A stretch of 64,000 bases of DNA from SAR116 cluster alpha proteobacterium HIMB100 (lineage in GTDB: Bacteria > Pseudomonadota > Alphaproteobacteria > Puniceispirillales > Puniceispirillaceae). Below, in pieces: positions 28,689 to 39,500 of the stretch (its first letter is position 1; each line of letters starts with the position of its first letter). The DNA lies in the NCBI GenBank assembly GCA_000238815.2, contig AFXB01000010.1, positions 562,501 to 626,500 of the forward strand, given 5' to 3'. The position numbers and the translations under genes were made by a program. The notes beneath the pieces are model-generated. The model saw only the letters and a list, made by a program, of their open reading frames with translations, was not told where the DNA came from and searched no databases.

Positions 28689-30551
28689 TTGAGCCAGAAC
28701 GAGCCATCTGAATTTTTGAAAGCCAATGCGGCTGCTTTGCGTGCCCTTGCTGGTGGTGTGGACAGGCCTGTACGGTATGCAGGCCAGGACACCCATATTG
28801 GCAAGACTGAGATCAGGTTACCTGCATTGCCGCGGGAAACCGGCAAGAAGATGCGTTCCGACAGTCGCGGTGCAGCTGATTCTGCTGGCCTGTGGCTGGC
28901 TCATCATAATGAAAAAATGCATAAGACCCTGTGCCCGACTGCGCCAGCGGCAAAGGCGATTTTTGAAGCTGCGGAAACCGCACGTGTTGAAGCTGTTGGG
29001 GCGAATCAGATGGCTGGTGTTGCCCAAAATCTGAGCGCGCGGCTGGATAAAAAATACGCCACCGCCACAATTGGTGCACCTGATTCAGGTGATGATGGCG
29101 CTGTTGTTGAGGCAGTCCGTCTGATGGTTCGTGAAGCCCTGACCGGTGAATCACCGCCCGCATCAACGGCTATGGTGATGGATTTATGGCGGCCCTGGAT
29201 CACCGCCCGTGCAGGTGATTTGCTTGAAGAGATGCGGTCTTGTGAGACCAATCAGGCTGATTTTGCAGAGCTGGCAAGACGCCTTATCGGCGCATTACAG
29301 TCCGATTTGGGTGATGCGGCTGATCAGAATGAAGATGGCGAGGAGTCTGATGAGGATAATGATGACAATGCCGCACAGGATGACGGCCAGTCAGATGAGG
29401 CACAATCGGCAAGCGGCGAAGATGACAGTGATGGTGATGACAGTCAAGGCGTAGAGCAAGATGGTGAAGCCGCGGGCATGGCGTCTGATGACAGCACCGA
29501 GATTGATGCTGATTCGGACATGGACGGGATGACAGATGGCGAGTCACCCGGCGGGGAGCCAGGACAGAACCCGTATCAGATGCAACCTGACCCGGATGCC
29601 TATCGGATTTTCACTGACCAGTATGATGAAATCGTGGATGCGGCTGATTTATGTGATCCAGAAGAGCTGGAACGGCTGCGCGGAATGCTGGACAGGCATC
29701 TGGAAAATCTGAATCAGATGATCGGTAAATTAGCGAACAGGCTGCAACGTAAGCTGATGGCTTTTCAAAACCGATCCTGGGATTTTGACCTTGAAGAAGG
29801 GTTGCTGGATGCAGGCAAATTGCACCGGGTAGTCACCCAGCCCTTTAGCGCGCTGTCCTATAAACAAGAACAAGATACAAAATTCAGAGACACCATAGTC
29901 ACCCTGCTTCTGGATAATTCAGGCTCTATGCGCGGCCGGCCCATCACCATCGCCGCAGTGACTGCCGATATCATGGCCCGGACCCTTGAGCGATGCGGGG
30001 TAAAGGTGGAAATTCTGGGCTTTACCACAAAAGCGTGGAAGGGAGGCCAGTCCCGTGAGGCGTGGCAGGCCGCAGGCAAGCCTGCGATGCCCGGCCGGCT
30101 GAATGATTTGCGGCATATTGTCTATAAATCTGCTGATCAGCCTATGCGGCGCGCGCGCAAATCACTTGGCCTGATGTTAAGAGAAGGCATTTTGAAAGAA
30201 AATATTGATGGCGAGGCTCTGATCTGGGCACATGATCGTCTGATCAGCCGGCCTGAAGACAGGCGCATCATGATGGTGATTTCTGATGGTGCACCGGTTG
30301 ATGATTCTACACTGTCTTCGAACAGTGGCAATTATCTGGAAAAACATCTGCGCCAGACCATTTCGATGATCGAAACAAAATCGCCGGTGCAGTTGCTGGC
30401 GATCGGCATTGGCCACGATGTCACCCGCTATTATAAGAGGGCTGTGACCATCACTGATGTTGACCAGTTAGGCGGGACTGTAATTGGTGAATTAGCTGAT
30501 TTGTTTGATGAGGATAAATCATCCGGGCCCTTGCGGCGGTTTAAACGCTGA
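28689..30551 (+). CDS. cobT: Cobaltochelatase subunit CobT (VWA/MIDAS protein)
   Basis: 620 residues. CobT pairs with CobS as the MIDAS partner in the cobalt chelatase. A helical N-terminal part (1-205) is followed by a very acidic low-complexity stretch (about 208-290) and a C-terminal von Willebrand A domain with the metal-binding DNSGS motif (409-413) and a later [11 protein letters not shown]. The start is TTG at 28689 with AAAAAGGA ten bases upstream; I see no in-frame ATG nearby. A bidirectional terminator follows at 30589-30618. Confidence 0.92.
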   Translation: MSQNEPSEFLKANAAALRALAGGVDRPVRYAGQDTHIGKTEIRLPALPRETGKKMRSDSRGAADSAGLWLAHHNEKMHKTLCPTAPAAKAIFEAAETARVEAVGANQMAGVAQNLSARLDKKYATATIGAPDSGDDGAVVEAVRLMVREALTGESPPASTAMVMDLWRPWITARAGDLLEEMRSCETNQADFAELARRLIGALQSDLGDAADQNEDGEESDEDNDDNAAQDDGQSDEAQSASGEDDSDGDDSQGVEQDGEAAGMASDDSTEIDADSDMDGMTDGESPGGEPGQNPYQMQPDPDAYRIFTDQYDEIVDAADLCDPEELERLRGMLDRHLENLNQMIGKLANRLQRKLMAFQNRSWDFDLEEGLLDAGKLHRVVTQPFSALSYKQEQDTKFRDTIVTLLLDNSGSMRGRPITIAAVTADIMARTLERCGVKVEILGFTTKAWKGGQSREAWQAAGKPAMPGRLNDLRHIVYKSADQPMRRARKSLGLMLREGILKENIDGEALIWAHDRLISRPEDRRIMMVISDGAPVDDSTLSSNSGNYLEKHLRQTISMIETKSPVQLLAIGIGHDVTRYYKRAVTITDVDQLGGTVIGELADLFDEDKSSGPLRRFKR

Positions 30552-30588
30552 ACACGTCTTGCCGGGGCTCACCCCTTCATGAACACAT

Positions 30589-30618
30589 AAAAAACCCTGC
30601 TTTTTCAGCAGGGTTTTT
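30589..30618. terminator. Bidirectional rho-independent terminator between cobT and rpmB
   Basis: Stem AAAACCCTGC (30591-30600) pairs with GCAGGGTTTT (30608-30617) across a seven-base loop, flanked by A runs on the left and T runs on the right. It can stop both cobT (plus) and rpmB (minus). Confidence 0.85.
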
Positions 30619-30647
30619 GTTTTCTTCGTATCTGTGTCAGTTACGTT

Positions 30648-30932
30648 TTACGCAGACTGAGCAGCCATAATTTCGCGTTTCAGCGAGCGGGCCTCATCAG
30701 CCAGCTCTGCGTTACGGGCCTGCAGCAAGAAAGCATCCAAACCACCATGCTTTTCAATCGTCCGGATAGCATTCACGGACACCCGCAGGGTCACGTCACG
30801 TCCTAAAATCTCTGAAGACATGCTGGTCCGCTGCAGGTTGGGCAGAAACTTACGGCGAGTCCGGTTGTTCGCGTGGCTGACATTGTTGCCCGACATCACG
30901 CCTTTACCGGTAATTTGACAACGCTTCGACAT
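30648..30932 (-). CDS. rpmB: 50S ribosomal protein L28
   Basis: 94 residues from ATG 30932. It begins [29 protein letters not shown], a clear L28 signature (given here in parts: [11 protein letters not shown], then [14 protein letters not shown]). The C-terminal part [20 protein letters not shown] is also typical. L28 is a large-subunit protein. A longer frame reaches 31016 but runs across the predicted promoter. It is a single-gene unit bounded by a promoter and a shared terminator. Confidence 0.97.
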   Translation of the reverse strand: MSKRCQITGKGVMSGNNVSHANNRTRRKFLPNLQRTSMSSEILGRDVTLRVSVNAIRTIEKHGGLDAFLLQARNAELADEARSLKREIMAAQSA

Positions 30933-30987
30933 CTGTTGTGTCCTTTCCCGCTGGGCATGCCAGCACCAAAATTCAAATTGTCGCGGA

Positions 30988-31016
30988 GTTATAAAGACAA
31001 ACACAGAAAAGGTCAA
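30988..31016 (-). promoter_or_regulatory. Sigma-70-type promoter of rpmB
   Basis: On the minus strand TTGACC (31016-31011) and TATAAC (30993-30988) are separated by exactly 17 bases, each matching consensus at five of six positions. The start of transcription would be near 30981, about 50 bases before the ATG. Confidence 0.65.
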
Positions 31017-31119
31017 GTCAAACGCACTGATATCCCGTTTACCAAACCGGATAATCTAAAAGACTAAAAATTTTGCCTATATTTACGATTAATTAAGATT
31101 TTGCTGTTAGTCTGAGCAG

Positions 31120-31470
31120 ATGAATACAGCGAAATTGGTTTTAAACACACCTGTTAAGCGCAACATCTATATTGCAGGCAGACGCACATCCCTGCAGCTG
31201 GAAACCTATGTTTGGGACTGTGTAGACAGCATATTGGACTATGAAAACTTAAGTCTGTCGATGCTGTGCACAGAGCTGAAGATCCGGTCAGGCCGATTGC
31301 GTATGGCACAGGCAATACGGCTGTTTATATTGATTTATTTCAGGACCATGTCAAAGGCTATGAACCCGTATCAAGAAGGGGCCGATCTGGTCCGCAGCCC
31401 GCCTGCGGCCAGGTTCAATTGTCTGATTGAGGCGCTTCAGATTCTCTCGCAACGTGCGCCGCGTGCCTGA
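31120..31470 (+). CDS. Ribbon-helix-helix domain protein
   Basis: 116 residues. The central segment GRRTSLQLETYVWDCVDSIL onward (about 22-80) matches the ribbon-helix-helix family (RHH_4 type) of small DNA-binding proteins, with the beta strand RTSLQLE, helix A and the NLSLSMLCTEL turn. It is probably a regulator, target unknown. The C-terminus (about 85-116) is not conserved in type. The last 56 bases overlap the end of pyrD on the opposite strand. It is preceded by an AT-rich stretch (31060-31110) that may hold its promoter. Confidence 0.75.
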   Translation: MNTAKLVLNTPVKRNIYIAGRRTSLQLETYVWDCVDSILDYENLSLSMLCTELKIRSGRLRMAQAIRLFILIYFRTMSKAMNPYQEGADLVRSPPAARFNCLIEALQILSQRAPRA

Positions 31471-32539
31471 CGGCCTGTTCAGCGGTTAAGCCAGCCTGTT
31501 TCAGCTCAGCCACAGCCGATACACCATCTGTTGCCATCATCCGGCGCAATCCAGTTAAAATAGCGCTCACCACACCCGGTCCACGCATAGCGAGAGCCGT
31601 GTAGAGCTGAAGCAGGTCAGCCCCGACCAGCAGCCGCGCATAAGCCTGTTCTGCAGACCCAATGCCGCCCACCCCGATAAGACCAGCGGATATGCCTGTC
31701 TGGCGCAGATGGGCAGCGGCCTCTGCCATGATCTGTTGCGCCATATCGGTAAGCGGCTGACCAGACAAGCCGCCAGTCTCGGTGCGATGCGGCGCACGCA
31801 ATGTGTCTGGCCGCGTTATAGTCGTATTGGTCAGGATGAACCCGGCCACCCCTGCCTGTAGGGCAATATCCATTGACCGGTGTAAGTCATTTACCGCCAA
31901 ATCTGGGGCTAGTTTGACGAATATGGGCGGGCGTTTATCTTTTGCTCCGCCCGCCTCATCTCGGCCCTCGAAAGCCGCATTAAGACAAGCCTTCAGTCCA
32001 TCTTCATGTTGCAAATCGCGCAGACCCGGCGTATTTGGCGAGGACAGGTTGACCGTCAGATAATCAGCATAGCGGCTGAGGTGAGCTGCAGCTTTATGAT
32101 AATCAGCAGATTTATCCTCGCTCAGCTTGTTGGCCCCGATATTCACGCCCAGAACCCCATGTGATGTCGGGCGACGGGCCAGATTATCCGCAGCCACTTG
32201 CATACCTTTTGAATTAAAGCCATAGCGGTTAATGACCGCGTCATCTGCGGGCAGGCGGAACACACGCGGGCGCGGATTTCCCGGCTGAGGCCGGGGCGTG
32301 ATGGTCCCAACCTCAACATTGGCGAAGCCCAGCCGGAACGCGCCTAAATACGCTTCAGCGTTCTTATCAAATCCGGCGGCCAGCCCTAGTGGATTATCAA
32401 AGCTGAGGCCAGCACACTTCACCGGTAATATTATCTGATCTGATACAGGTGACAGACCCAGCCGTAATGCCTGAACAGTCAGGTTATGCGCCAGTTCCGC
32501 TGGCAGAGACCGGGTCAGTTTTGCTGCCAGTTGCCACAT
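31415..32539 (-). CDS. pyrD: Dihydroorotate dehydrogenase (quinone), class 2
   Basis: 374 residues. It oxidises dihydroorotate to orotate in pyrimidine synthesis, passing electrons to quinone. The N-terminal membrane-associating helices (LAAKLTRSLPAELAHNLTVQALRL) mark class 2. NPLGLAAGFDKNAEA, GTITPRPQPGNPRPR, NRYGFNSKGM, VNLSSPNTPGLRDLQ and the FMN-binding IGVGGIGSAEQAYARL are present. It overlaps the RHH gene tail to tail; lysS lies upstream on the same strand. Confidence 0.96.
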   Translation of the reverse strand: MWQLAAKLTRSLPAELAHNLTVQALRLGLSPVSDQIILPVKCAGLSFDNPLGLAAGFDKNAEAYLGAFRLGFANVEVGTITPRPQPGNPRPRVFRLPADDAVINRYGFNSKGMQVAADNLARRPTSHGVLGVNIGANKLSEDKSADYHKAAAHLSRYADYLTVNLSSPNTPGLRDLQHEDGLKACLNAAFEGRDEAGGAKDKRPPIFVKLAPDLAVNDLHRSMDIALQAGVAGFILTNTTITRPDTLRAPHRTETGGLSGQPLTDMAQQIMAEAAAHLRQTGISAGLIGVGGIGSAEQAYARLLVGADLLQLYTALAMRGPGVVSAILTGLRRMMATDGVSAVAELKQAGLTAEQAVRHAAHVARESEAPQSDN

Positions 32540-32590
32540 CTGTTTTCTTCACCTGTCCTGTTTGTTCTCTGCTGGCCCTAACGGCATGTG

Positions 32591-34219
32591 TCACGAGGCG
32601 TCAGCCAGCTCGTCATTCAGCACCTTATCACATAAGGCAACAGATTCGCGAAGCCCGTACAGACAAAAGAAGCTGCCCATACGCGGACCTTGCGTCTGGC
32701 CCAGCATGGTTTCATATAAACAGGTGAACCAGTCACGCAGATTTTCATAATGTTCTTTGCCCGCCGCATAAACAACTGACTGCACATCCTGAGCGGGTGC
32801 ATCAGCAGGCAGAGCCGCCAGCGCATCACGCAAAGCTGTGATATGGGTCTTTTCAGTCGCTGTTGCCAGGCGATATTGTTTGGTTGGCCGCACCCGGTCC
32901 TGATAAAATTGCACCGCATAGCCCGCCAGCCGGTCAAGTTCGGGATGACTATCAGGGCTGGTTTGCGGGGCATAGGCCCGGATATATGCCCATAATGTTT
33001 CTGGCGTTTCAGCAGAACAGACAGCAGCCAGATTCAACAATAAAGAAAAACTGACCGGCATTGTTTCAGCTGCTGTGCTCTGTTCAAGGCGGATATGCCA
33101 GGCAGGGTTTTCCAGCGCCGCCGCCGCTTCAGCATCTGCCAGCTTTTCTTTATGGGTATAAAACTCATCCACTGTTTTTGGGATGAGATCAAAATACAGC
33201 CGTTTGGCCCGTTTTGGCTGGCCATACATAAATAATGCCAGGGATTCAGGATTGCCATAGCGCAGCCAGTCTTCAACAGACAGGCCATTGCCCTTTGATT
33301 TGGAGATTTTCTCGCCATTTTGATCCAAAAACAGCTCATAAGAAAACCCAGCTGGTGGGTCGGCCTTCAGGGCTCGGACGATCTTTGAGGACAAGGTAAC
33401 AGAATCGATCAGATCCTTGCCGCTCATTTCGTAATCCACGCCCAGCGCATACCAGCGCATCGCCCAATCAGCTTTCCATTGCAGTTTGCAACTGCCCCCG
33501 GTGACCGGCACAGTCACCGCCTCATCTGTTTCAGGATCGATGTAGGTGATTTCACCGGTGTCGCTGTTTTGTCCTATCACCTTCGCCTGCAAAACCCGTC
33601 CTGTACGCGGACAGACCGGCAGAAACGGGCTGTAGGTTTCGCGGCGCTCAGGGCCAAGCGTTGGTAAAATCACATTTGTCACAGCATCATAATTCGCCAG
33701 GATATCCAGCAATGCTGCGTCAAACTGGCCAGATTTATACATATCTGTGGCGCTGATAAATTCGTAATCAAAGCCGAAGCTGTCCAAAAAGGCCTGCAGG
33801 CGGGCGTTATTATGTGCCCCGAAAGAGGAATGCGTGCCAAACGGGTCAGGAACCTTTGTCAGCGGCATTTGCAGATAATCGGCGATCATATCCGGGTTCG
33901 GCACATTATCAGGGACTTTGCGCAGGCCATCCATATCGTCCGAGAAACAGACAAGACGTGTCTGGCGGCCGGTCAGAGTTTCAAAGGCACGGCGCACCAT
34001 AGAGGTTCTGACCACCTCGCCAAATGTGCCAATATGCGGTAATCCGGACGGACCATAACCGGTTTCAAACAAAACCGGCCGGTCAGGCCTGTCATCTTTC
34101 AATTTCGACAGGCGCGCCTGAAGAGCGCGGGCTTCAGCAAAAGGCCAGGCCTTGGCCTGTTCAGCTAGTGATTTAAGTTGGTCTACAGACACGGGGCAGA
34201 TTGATCCTGTTTTTGTCAT
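32591..34219 (-). CDS. lysS: Lysyl-tRNA synthetase, class I
   Basis: 542 residues from ATG 34219. This is the class I form of LysRS, found in archaea, spirochaetes and alphaproteobacteria. The HIGH-type motif is PHIGTFGE within GPSGLPHIGTFGE (about 56-68) and the KMSKS-type motif is KISKSKG (about 283-289). TP and catalytic-core segments (CFSDDMDGLRKVPDN; ALGVDYEMSGKDLIDSV) agree. A longer frame to TTG 34258 is not favoured because AGGGCC lies nine bases before ATG 34219. It is divergent from the helicase gene. Confidence 0.96.
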   Translation of the reverse strand: MTKTGSICPVSVDQLKSLAEQAKAWPFAEARALQARLSKLKDDRPDRPVLFETGYGPSGLPHIGTFGEVVRTSMVRRAFETLTGRQTRLVCFSDDMDGLRKVPDNVPNPDMIADYLQMPLTKVPDPFGTHSSFGAHNNARLQAFLDSFGFDYEFISATDMYKSGQFDAALLDILANYDAVTNVILPTLGPERRETYSPFLPVCPRTGRVLQAKVIGQNSDTGEITYIDPETDEAVTVPVTGGSCKLQWKADWAMRWYALGVDYEMSGKDLIDSVTLSSKIVRALKADPPAGFSYELFLDQNGEKISKSKGNGLSVEDWLRYGNPESLALFMYGQPKRAKRLYFDLIPKTVDEFYTHKEKLADAEAAAALENPAWHIRLEQSTAAETMPVSFSLLLNLAAVCSAETPETLWAYIRAYAPQTSPDSHPELDRLAGYAVQFYQDRVRPTKQYRLATATEKTHITALRDALAALPADAPAQDVQSVVYAAGKEHYENLRDWFTCLYETMLGQTQGPRMGSFFCLYGLRESVALCDKVLNDELADAS

Positions 34220-34365
34220 CGCTTTGGCCCTAACAGGCCTTATGGCCAGCCCAGCCAATATTCGCCAGTATTTGGATTAGGTGATAAGTGGTCAGCCAGA
34301 TGCGGTCAAGCCTTCGCGTCAGAAAAGCTGGGCAAAACAGGCCGCTCTGGTCTATAGTGCCGGTT

Positions 34366-37125
34366 ATGAACACCCCGTTAGATGTGAACGAATTTCCCGT
34401 TCTGTTTCCCGATGTTAATGGCCTTGTGATGATCTCGCCTGATGGCGAGATTACACATCCAAACTTAACACAAGCTGCCGAAATAAGTCGCCGGAAGCGG
34501 GTGCTGATTTGTCACCGCAAATGGACCGAAGCCAGGCTGAATGCAGAAGTGGAGAAACCGGCAGATGTGTTGGAATTATTCGCGTTTGTGCGGCCTGCTC
34601 AATTTTGTCTGCCTACTCCTGCGGGTCTGGCCAGCCGGTTAGGCCTTGCTGCACCAGGTTCAGCAGAAGATAAAGCCATGACCATTCTGAGGGCTGCACA
34701 AAGTTTGATTGATGAGCTGGCTTTACTGCCGGATAAAGATAAACAAAAACTGGCCCGTCTGGCGGATATGATGGGTCGGGGCGGATGGCAATGGGCCGGG
34801 CCAATCTTAAGCTGTTTCGGTGCGTTGTCCGGCCCGCCTGGACCGCCTGATGGCCGCGCTGGCGCAATCTGGGCTGATCTGGATGAAATTGACGACATCC
34901 CGCCGCGCGGTGAGCCCGGCACGCGCCCTGTAATGCCAGATGAAGCGCGGGCCCGGCTGGCAGAGATGCTGGGCAAGGCAGCAGAAATCCGGCAAAGTCA
35001 GTCAGATTATGCCGCTGCGCTAAGTCCTGTTTTTGCCAGTCCTGAAGCCACTCCCGGGCCAGCTTTATTGCTGGCTGAGGCAGGAACCGGAACCGGCAAA
35101 ACACTGGGCTATCTGGCCCCAGCCAGCCTGTGGGCAGATGCCAACAAGGCCTCTGTCTGGGTGTCGACCTATACCCGCACCCTGCAACATCAAATTGCTG
35201 ATGAGCTGTCACGGCTGTATGACCGGGACAAATCAGCAGAGAAAAAAGTCGTCATCCGCAAAGGCCGTGAAAATTACTTATGTCTGTTGAATCTGGAGGA
35301 GGCCTTATCGCGTCTGCCCGGCCAGCCTGCAGATGCAGTGGCGCTGGGGCTGATGGCCAGATGGGCTGCCACCAGCCAGGACGGAGATTTGACCGGAGCC
35401 AGCTTTCCAGCCTGGCTGATTGATCTGATCGGCACACGTGCCAGCCTAGGTCTGGCCGACAGGCGTGGTGAATGTATCCATTCTGCCTGCAGCCATTATC
35501 ACAAATGTTTTGTTGAACGATCCATCCGTACCGCCCGTCAGGCCGATATCGTCATCGCCAATCATGCGCTGGTGATGATCCAGGCCGCATTAAGCGGACC
35601 TGAAGATAAATTCCGGCCAACCCGTTATATATTTGACGAGGGCCATCACGTATTTGATGCCGCAGACAGCGCCTTTGCTGCCGCCCTGACCGCAGGTGAG
35701 GCAGCAGAGCTGAGGCGATGGGTCAGAGGGGCTGAAGATGGCCGCCGCGGACGGGCACGTGGCCTGGAAAAACGCCTGTCAGAGCTGGTCGCAGATGATG
35801 AGGGCGCCTTGGCGGCCTTGGAAGCGGCCAGTGAAGCTGCCCGCATCCTGCCGGGGACAGGCTGGCGCAAACGGCTGAATGAAGCCAGTCCTGCTGGCCC
35901 TGCAGAAGCCTTTTTTGCTGCTGTCCGGCAGGCAGTTTATGACCGGGCTGCCAGCCCTGACAGCCAGTATGATCTGCAGGCTGATCTGTATCCTGTACCG
36001 CAGGCGGTCATTGATACAGGCCTTGTCTTCAAAGACAGTCTGGCACAATTGTCAGACCCGCTGATGAAGCTGGCCAGCTATCTGCAGGGGTTGCTGGATG
36101 AGGAGGCAGACAGTCTGGACAGCCAGACCCGGACACGCATAGAAGGGGCTGCCCGCGGGCTGATCAGGCGGGCAAGCGGACCCGTAGCGGCCTGGATGGT
36201 GATGCTGGCTGATCTGGTCGGGGACGGGCGGGACGGTTTTGTTGACTGGATGCAGATAGACCGGCGGGATGGCACAGATATTGATCTGGGTTTATTGCGG
36301 CACTGGCTGGACCCAACCATACCGTTTGCGCAACAGGTCCTGGATAATGCACATGGGGTTGCGGTCACCTCAGCAACCTTAAAGGATGAAACAAAACCAC
36401 AGACAGAGATGACGGCTGTACACACAAACCAGGATGGCTGGGCCGCCGCCAAAATGCTTTCAGGGGCAGCTCATCTTGCGCATCCGGCCTTACTGAGCGA
36501 ACATGCCTCTCCTTTCGATTACGCCAAACAAGCCCGCATTTATATCGTAAATGATGTGGCCAGAGATAGAGCAGATGGTGTGGCCGCCGCCATGGCCGCG
36601 CTGATGATTGCTGCAGAGGGCGGCGCGTTGGGCCTGTTTACCTCTATCATGCGGCTGCGCAGTACCTGGCCAGAATTGATGCGCCGGCTGACGGCCGAAA
36701 ATATTCCGCTCTACGCCCAGCATATGGACCGGATGAATTTACAAACGCTGTTGCAACTGTTCAGAGAAGACCGCCGGTCTGTTCTGATTGGCACAGATGC
36801 CGTGCGTGACGGGGTCGATGTACCTGGTGATGCGTTAAGGATGATGATTTATGACCGGGTGCCTTGGCCGCGCCCGGATATGCTGTTCCGTGCCCGGGCG
36901 GCCTGGCAGGGCCGTGATGCCTGGACTGATCGGATCACCCGTATGAAACTGCGCCAGGCCTTTGGGCGGCTGATCAGGCGGGCTGATGATAAGGGTGTGT
37001 TTATTATGCTGGACAGCCGCCTGCCGACCCGGCTGACCTCGGCGTTTCCGCCTGATGTGGAAATTGTGCGCACCGGGCTTGCCGACGCCATTGAAAGAAG
37101 CAAGGCGTTTTTAAAAACAGAGTGA
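34366..37125 (+). CDS. ATP-dependent DNA helicase, DinG/XPD-like (superfamily 2)
   Basis: 919 residues from ATG 34366. Walker A is AGTGTGKT (239-246) and the DEAH-type box reads DEGH (FDEGHHVFDAAD). Four cysteines between them (NYLC; ECIHSAC; KCF) are placed as the iron-sulfur cluster ligands of XPD/DinG enzymes. C-terminal motifs include GTDAVRDGVDVPGDALRMM and the QAFGRLIRR motif VI. A non-conserved N-terminal 200 residues precede the core. Likely role: unwinding of damaged or structured DNA. The more upstream start at 34288 adds 26 unlikely residues. Confidence 0.88.
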   Translation: MNTPLDVNEFPVLFPDVNGLVMISPDGEITHPNLTQAAEISRRKRVLICHRKWTEARLNAEVEKPADVLELFAFVRPAQFCLPTPAGLASRLGLAAPGSAEDKAMTILRAAQSLIDELALLPDKDKQKLARLADMMGRGGWQWAGPILSCFGALSGPPGPPDGRAGAIWADLDEIDDIPPRGEPGTRPVMPDEARARLAEMLGKAAEIRQSQSDYAAALSPVFASPEATPGPALLLAEAGTGTGKTLGYLAPASLWADANKASVWVSTYTRTLQHQIADELSRLYDRDKSAEKKVVIRKGRENYLCLLNLEEALSRLPGQPADAVALGLMARWAATSQDGDLTGASFPAWLIDLIGTRASLGLADRRGECIHSACSHYHKCFVERSIRTARQADIVIANHALVMIQAALSGPEDKFRPTRYIFDEGHHVFDAADSAFAAALTAGEAAELRRWVRGAEDGRRGRARGLEKRLSELVADDEGALAALEAASEAARILPGTGWRKRLNEASPAGPAEAFFAAVRQAVYDRAASPDSQYDLQADLYPVPQAVIDTGLVFKDSLAQLSDPLMKLASYLQGLLDEEADSLDSQTRTRIEGAARGLIRRASGPVAAWMVMLADLVGDGRDGFVDWMQIDRRDGTDIDLGLLRHWLDPTIPFAQQVLDNAHGVAVTSATLKDETKPQTEMTAVHTNQDGWAAAKMLSGAAHLAHPALLSEHASPFDYAKQARIYIVNDVARDRADGVAAAMAALMIAAEGGALGLFTSIMRLRSTWPELMRRLTAENIPLYAQHMDRMNLQTLLQLFREDRRSVLIGTDAVRDGVDVPGDALRMMIYDRVPWPRPDMLFRARAAWQGRDAWTDRITRMKLRQAFGRLIRRADDKGVFIMLDSRLPTRLTSAFPPDVEIVRTGLADAIERSKAFLKTE

Positions 37126-37129
37126 AGAT

Positions 37130-37163
37130 AAAAAAACGGCCGGGGGATATGCCCGCCCGGCCG
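37130..37163 (-). terminator. Rho-independent terminator of groESL
   Basis: On the minus strand an eight-base stem CGGCCGGG / CCCGGCCG (37163-37156 with 37144-37137) is followed by seven T residues (37136-37130). It lies 33 bases past the groEL stop and before the helicase stop on the other strand. Its plus-strand T tract is weak. Confidence 0.9.
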
Positions 37164-37196
37164 CATTGAAATTTTGATGTCTTGACGACAGGCGGT

Positions 37197-38867
<1,671 letters not shown>

Positions 38868-38899
38868 CTAAATCTTATCGTCAGGCGGCATCAGGCTGT

Positions 38900-39187
38900 T
38901 CAGCCAATGATACCCATAATGTCTGATTCCTTCATAATCAGGTAATCAGTGCCATCCAGCTTGATTTCTGTGCCTGACCATTTGCCGAACAGAACGGTAT
39001 CGCCTTCTTTGACGTCCAGCGGGGTGACTTTGCCCTGCTCATCTCTGCTGCCTGAACCAACAGCAACGACTTTGCCCTGCATTGGCTTTTCTTTTGCTGT
39101 ATCTGGAATGATGATTCCGCCAGCTGTTTTTTCTTCTGATTCTTCGCGCTCAACAAGAACACGGTCGTGAAGCGGCCGAAATTTCAT
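38900..39187 (-). CDS. groES: 10 kDa co-chaperonin GroES
   Basis: 95 residues from ATG 39187 ([20 protein letters not shown]). The mobile loop [18 protein letters not shown] (about 22-39) and the roof segment are typical. GroES caps GroEL. A GGAGGC-rich stretch upstream gives a good ribosome site. A longer frame to 39244 would run into the CIRCE operator and is rejected. A CTGTTCAG octamer straddles the stop codon. Confidence 0.97.
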   Translation of the reverse strand: MKFRPLHDRVLVEREESEEKTAGGIIIPDTAKEKPMQGKVVAVGSGSRDEQGKVTPLDVKEGDTVLFGKWSGTEIKLDGTDYLIMKESDIMGIIG

Positions 39188-39237
39188 GCCTTTGCCTCCA
39201 AACTTTTTCCAAAACGATTTATTATGTTTCGCTGGTG

Positions 39238-39264
39238 CTAGCACTCTGTAATTGAGAGTGCCAG
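39238..39264 (-). promoter_or_regulatory. CIRCE operator (HrcA site) upstream of groESL
   Basis: On the plus strand CTAGCACTC (39238-39246), nine bases, then GAGTGCCAG (39256-39264). The consensus is TTAGCACTC-N9-GAGTGCTAA; the left arm has one mismatch and the right arm two. It implies repression by HrcA, which is not encoded here. A minus-strand TTGACT (39308-39303) might be the -35 box, but I find no convincing -10. Confidence 0.88.
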
Positions 39265-39500
39265 TCTCTGCTTGGGCCCTAGGTGGGGGGTAATGGGAAA
39301 AGAGTCAAGACAAGCATCCACAAAAAATGAAATTTTTTGAAAATAGCGGTCTTGAACACAGACTATCGCGACAGAATATGAGCGGAGTGAAGTTGCGGCA
39401 TAATATCGCTCATTATGTGTTCATGCTTTTGTCACTGTCCAGATTGCGGTAGGACTTCATCATTCACCACAGCATTAACTTGACGATTCAGCATAAGCAT

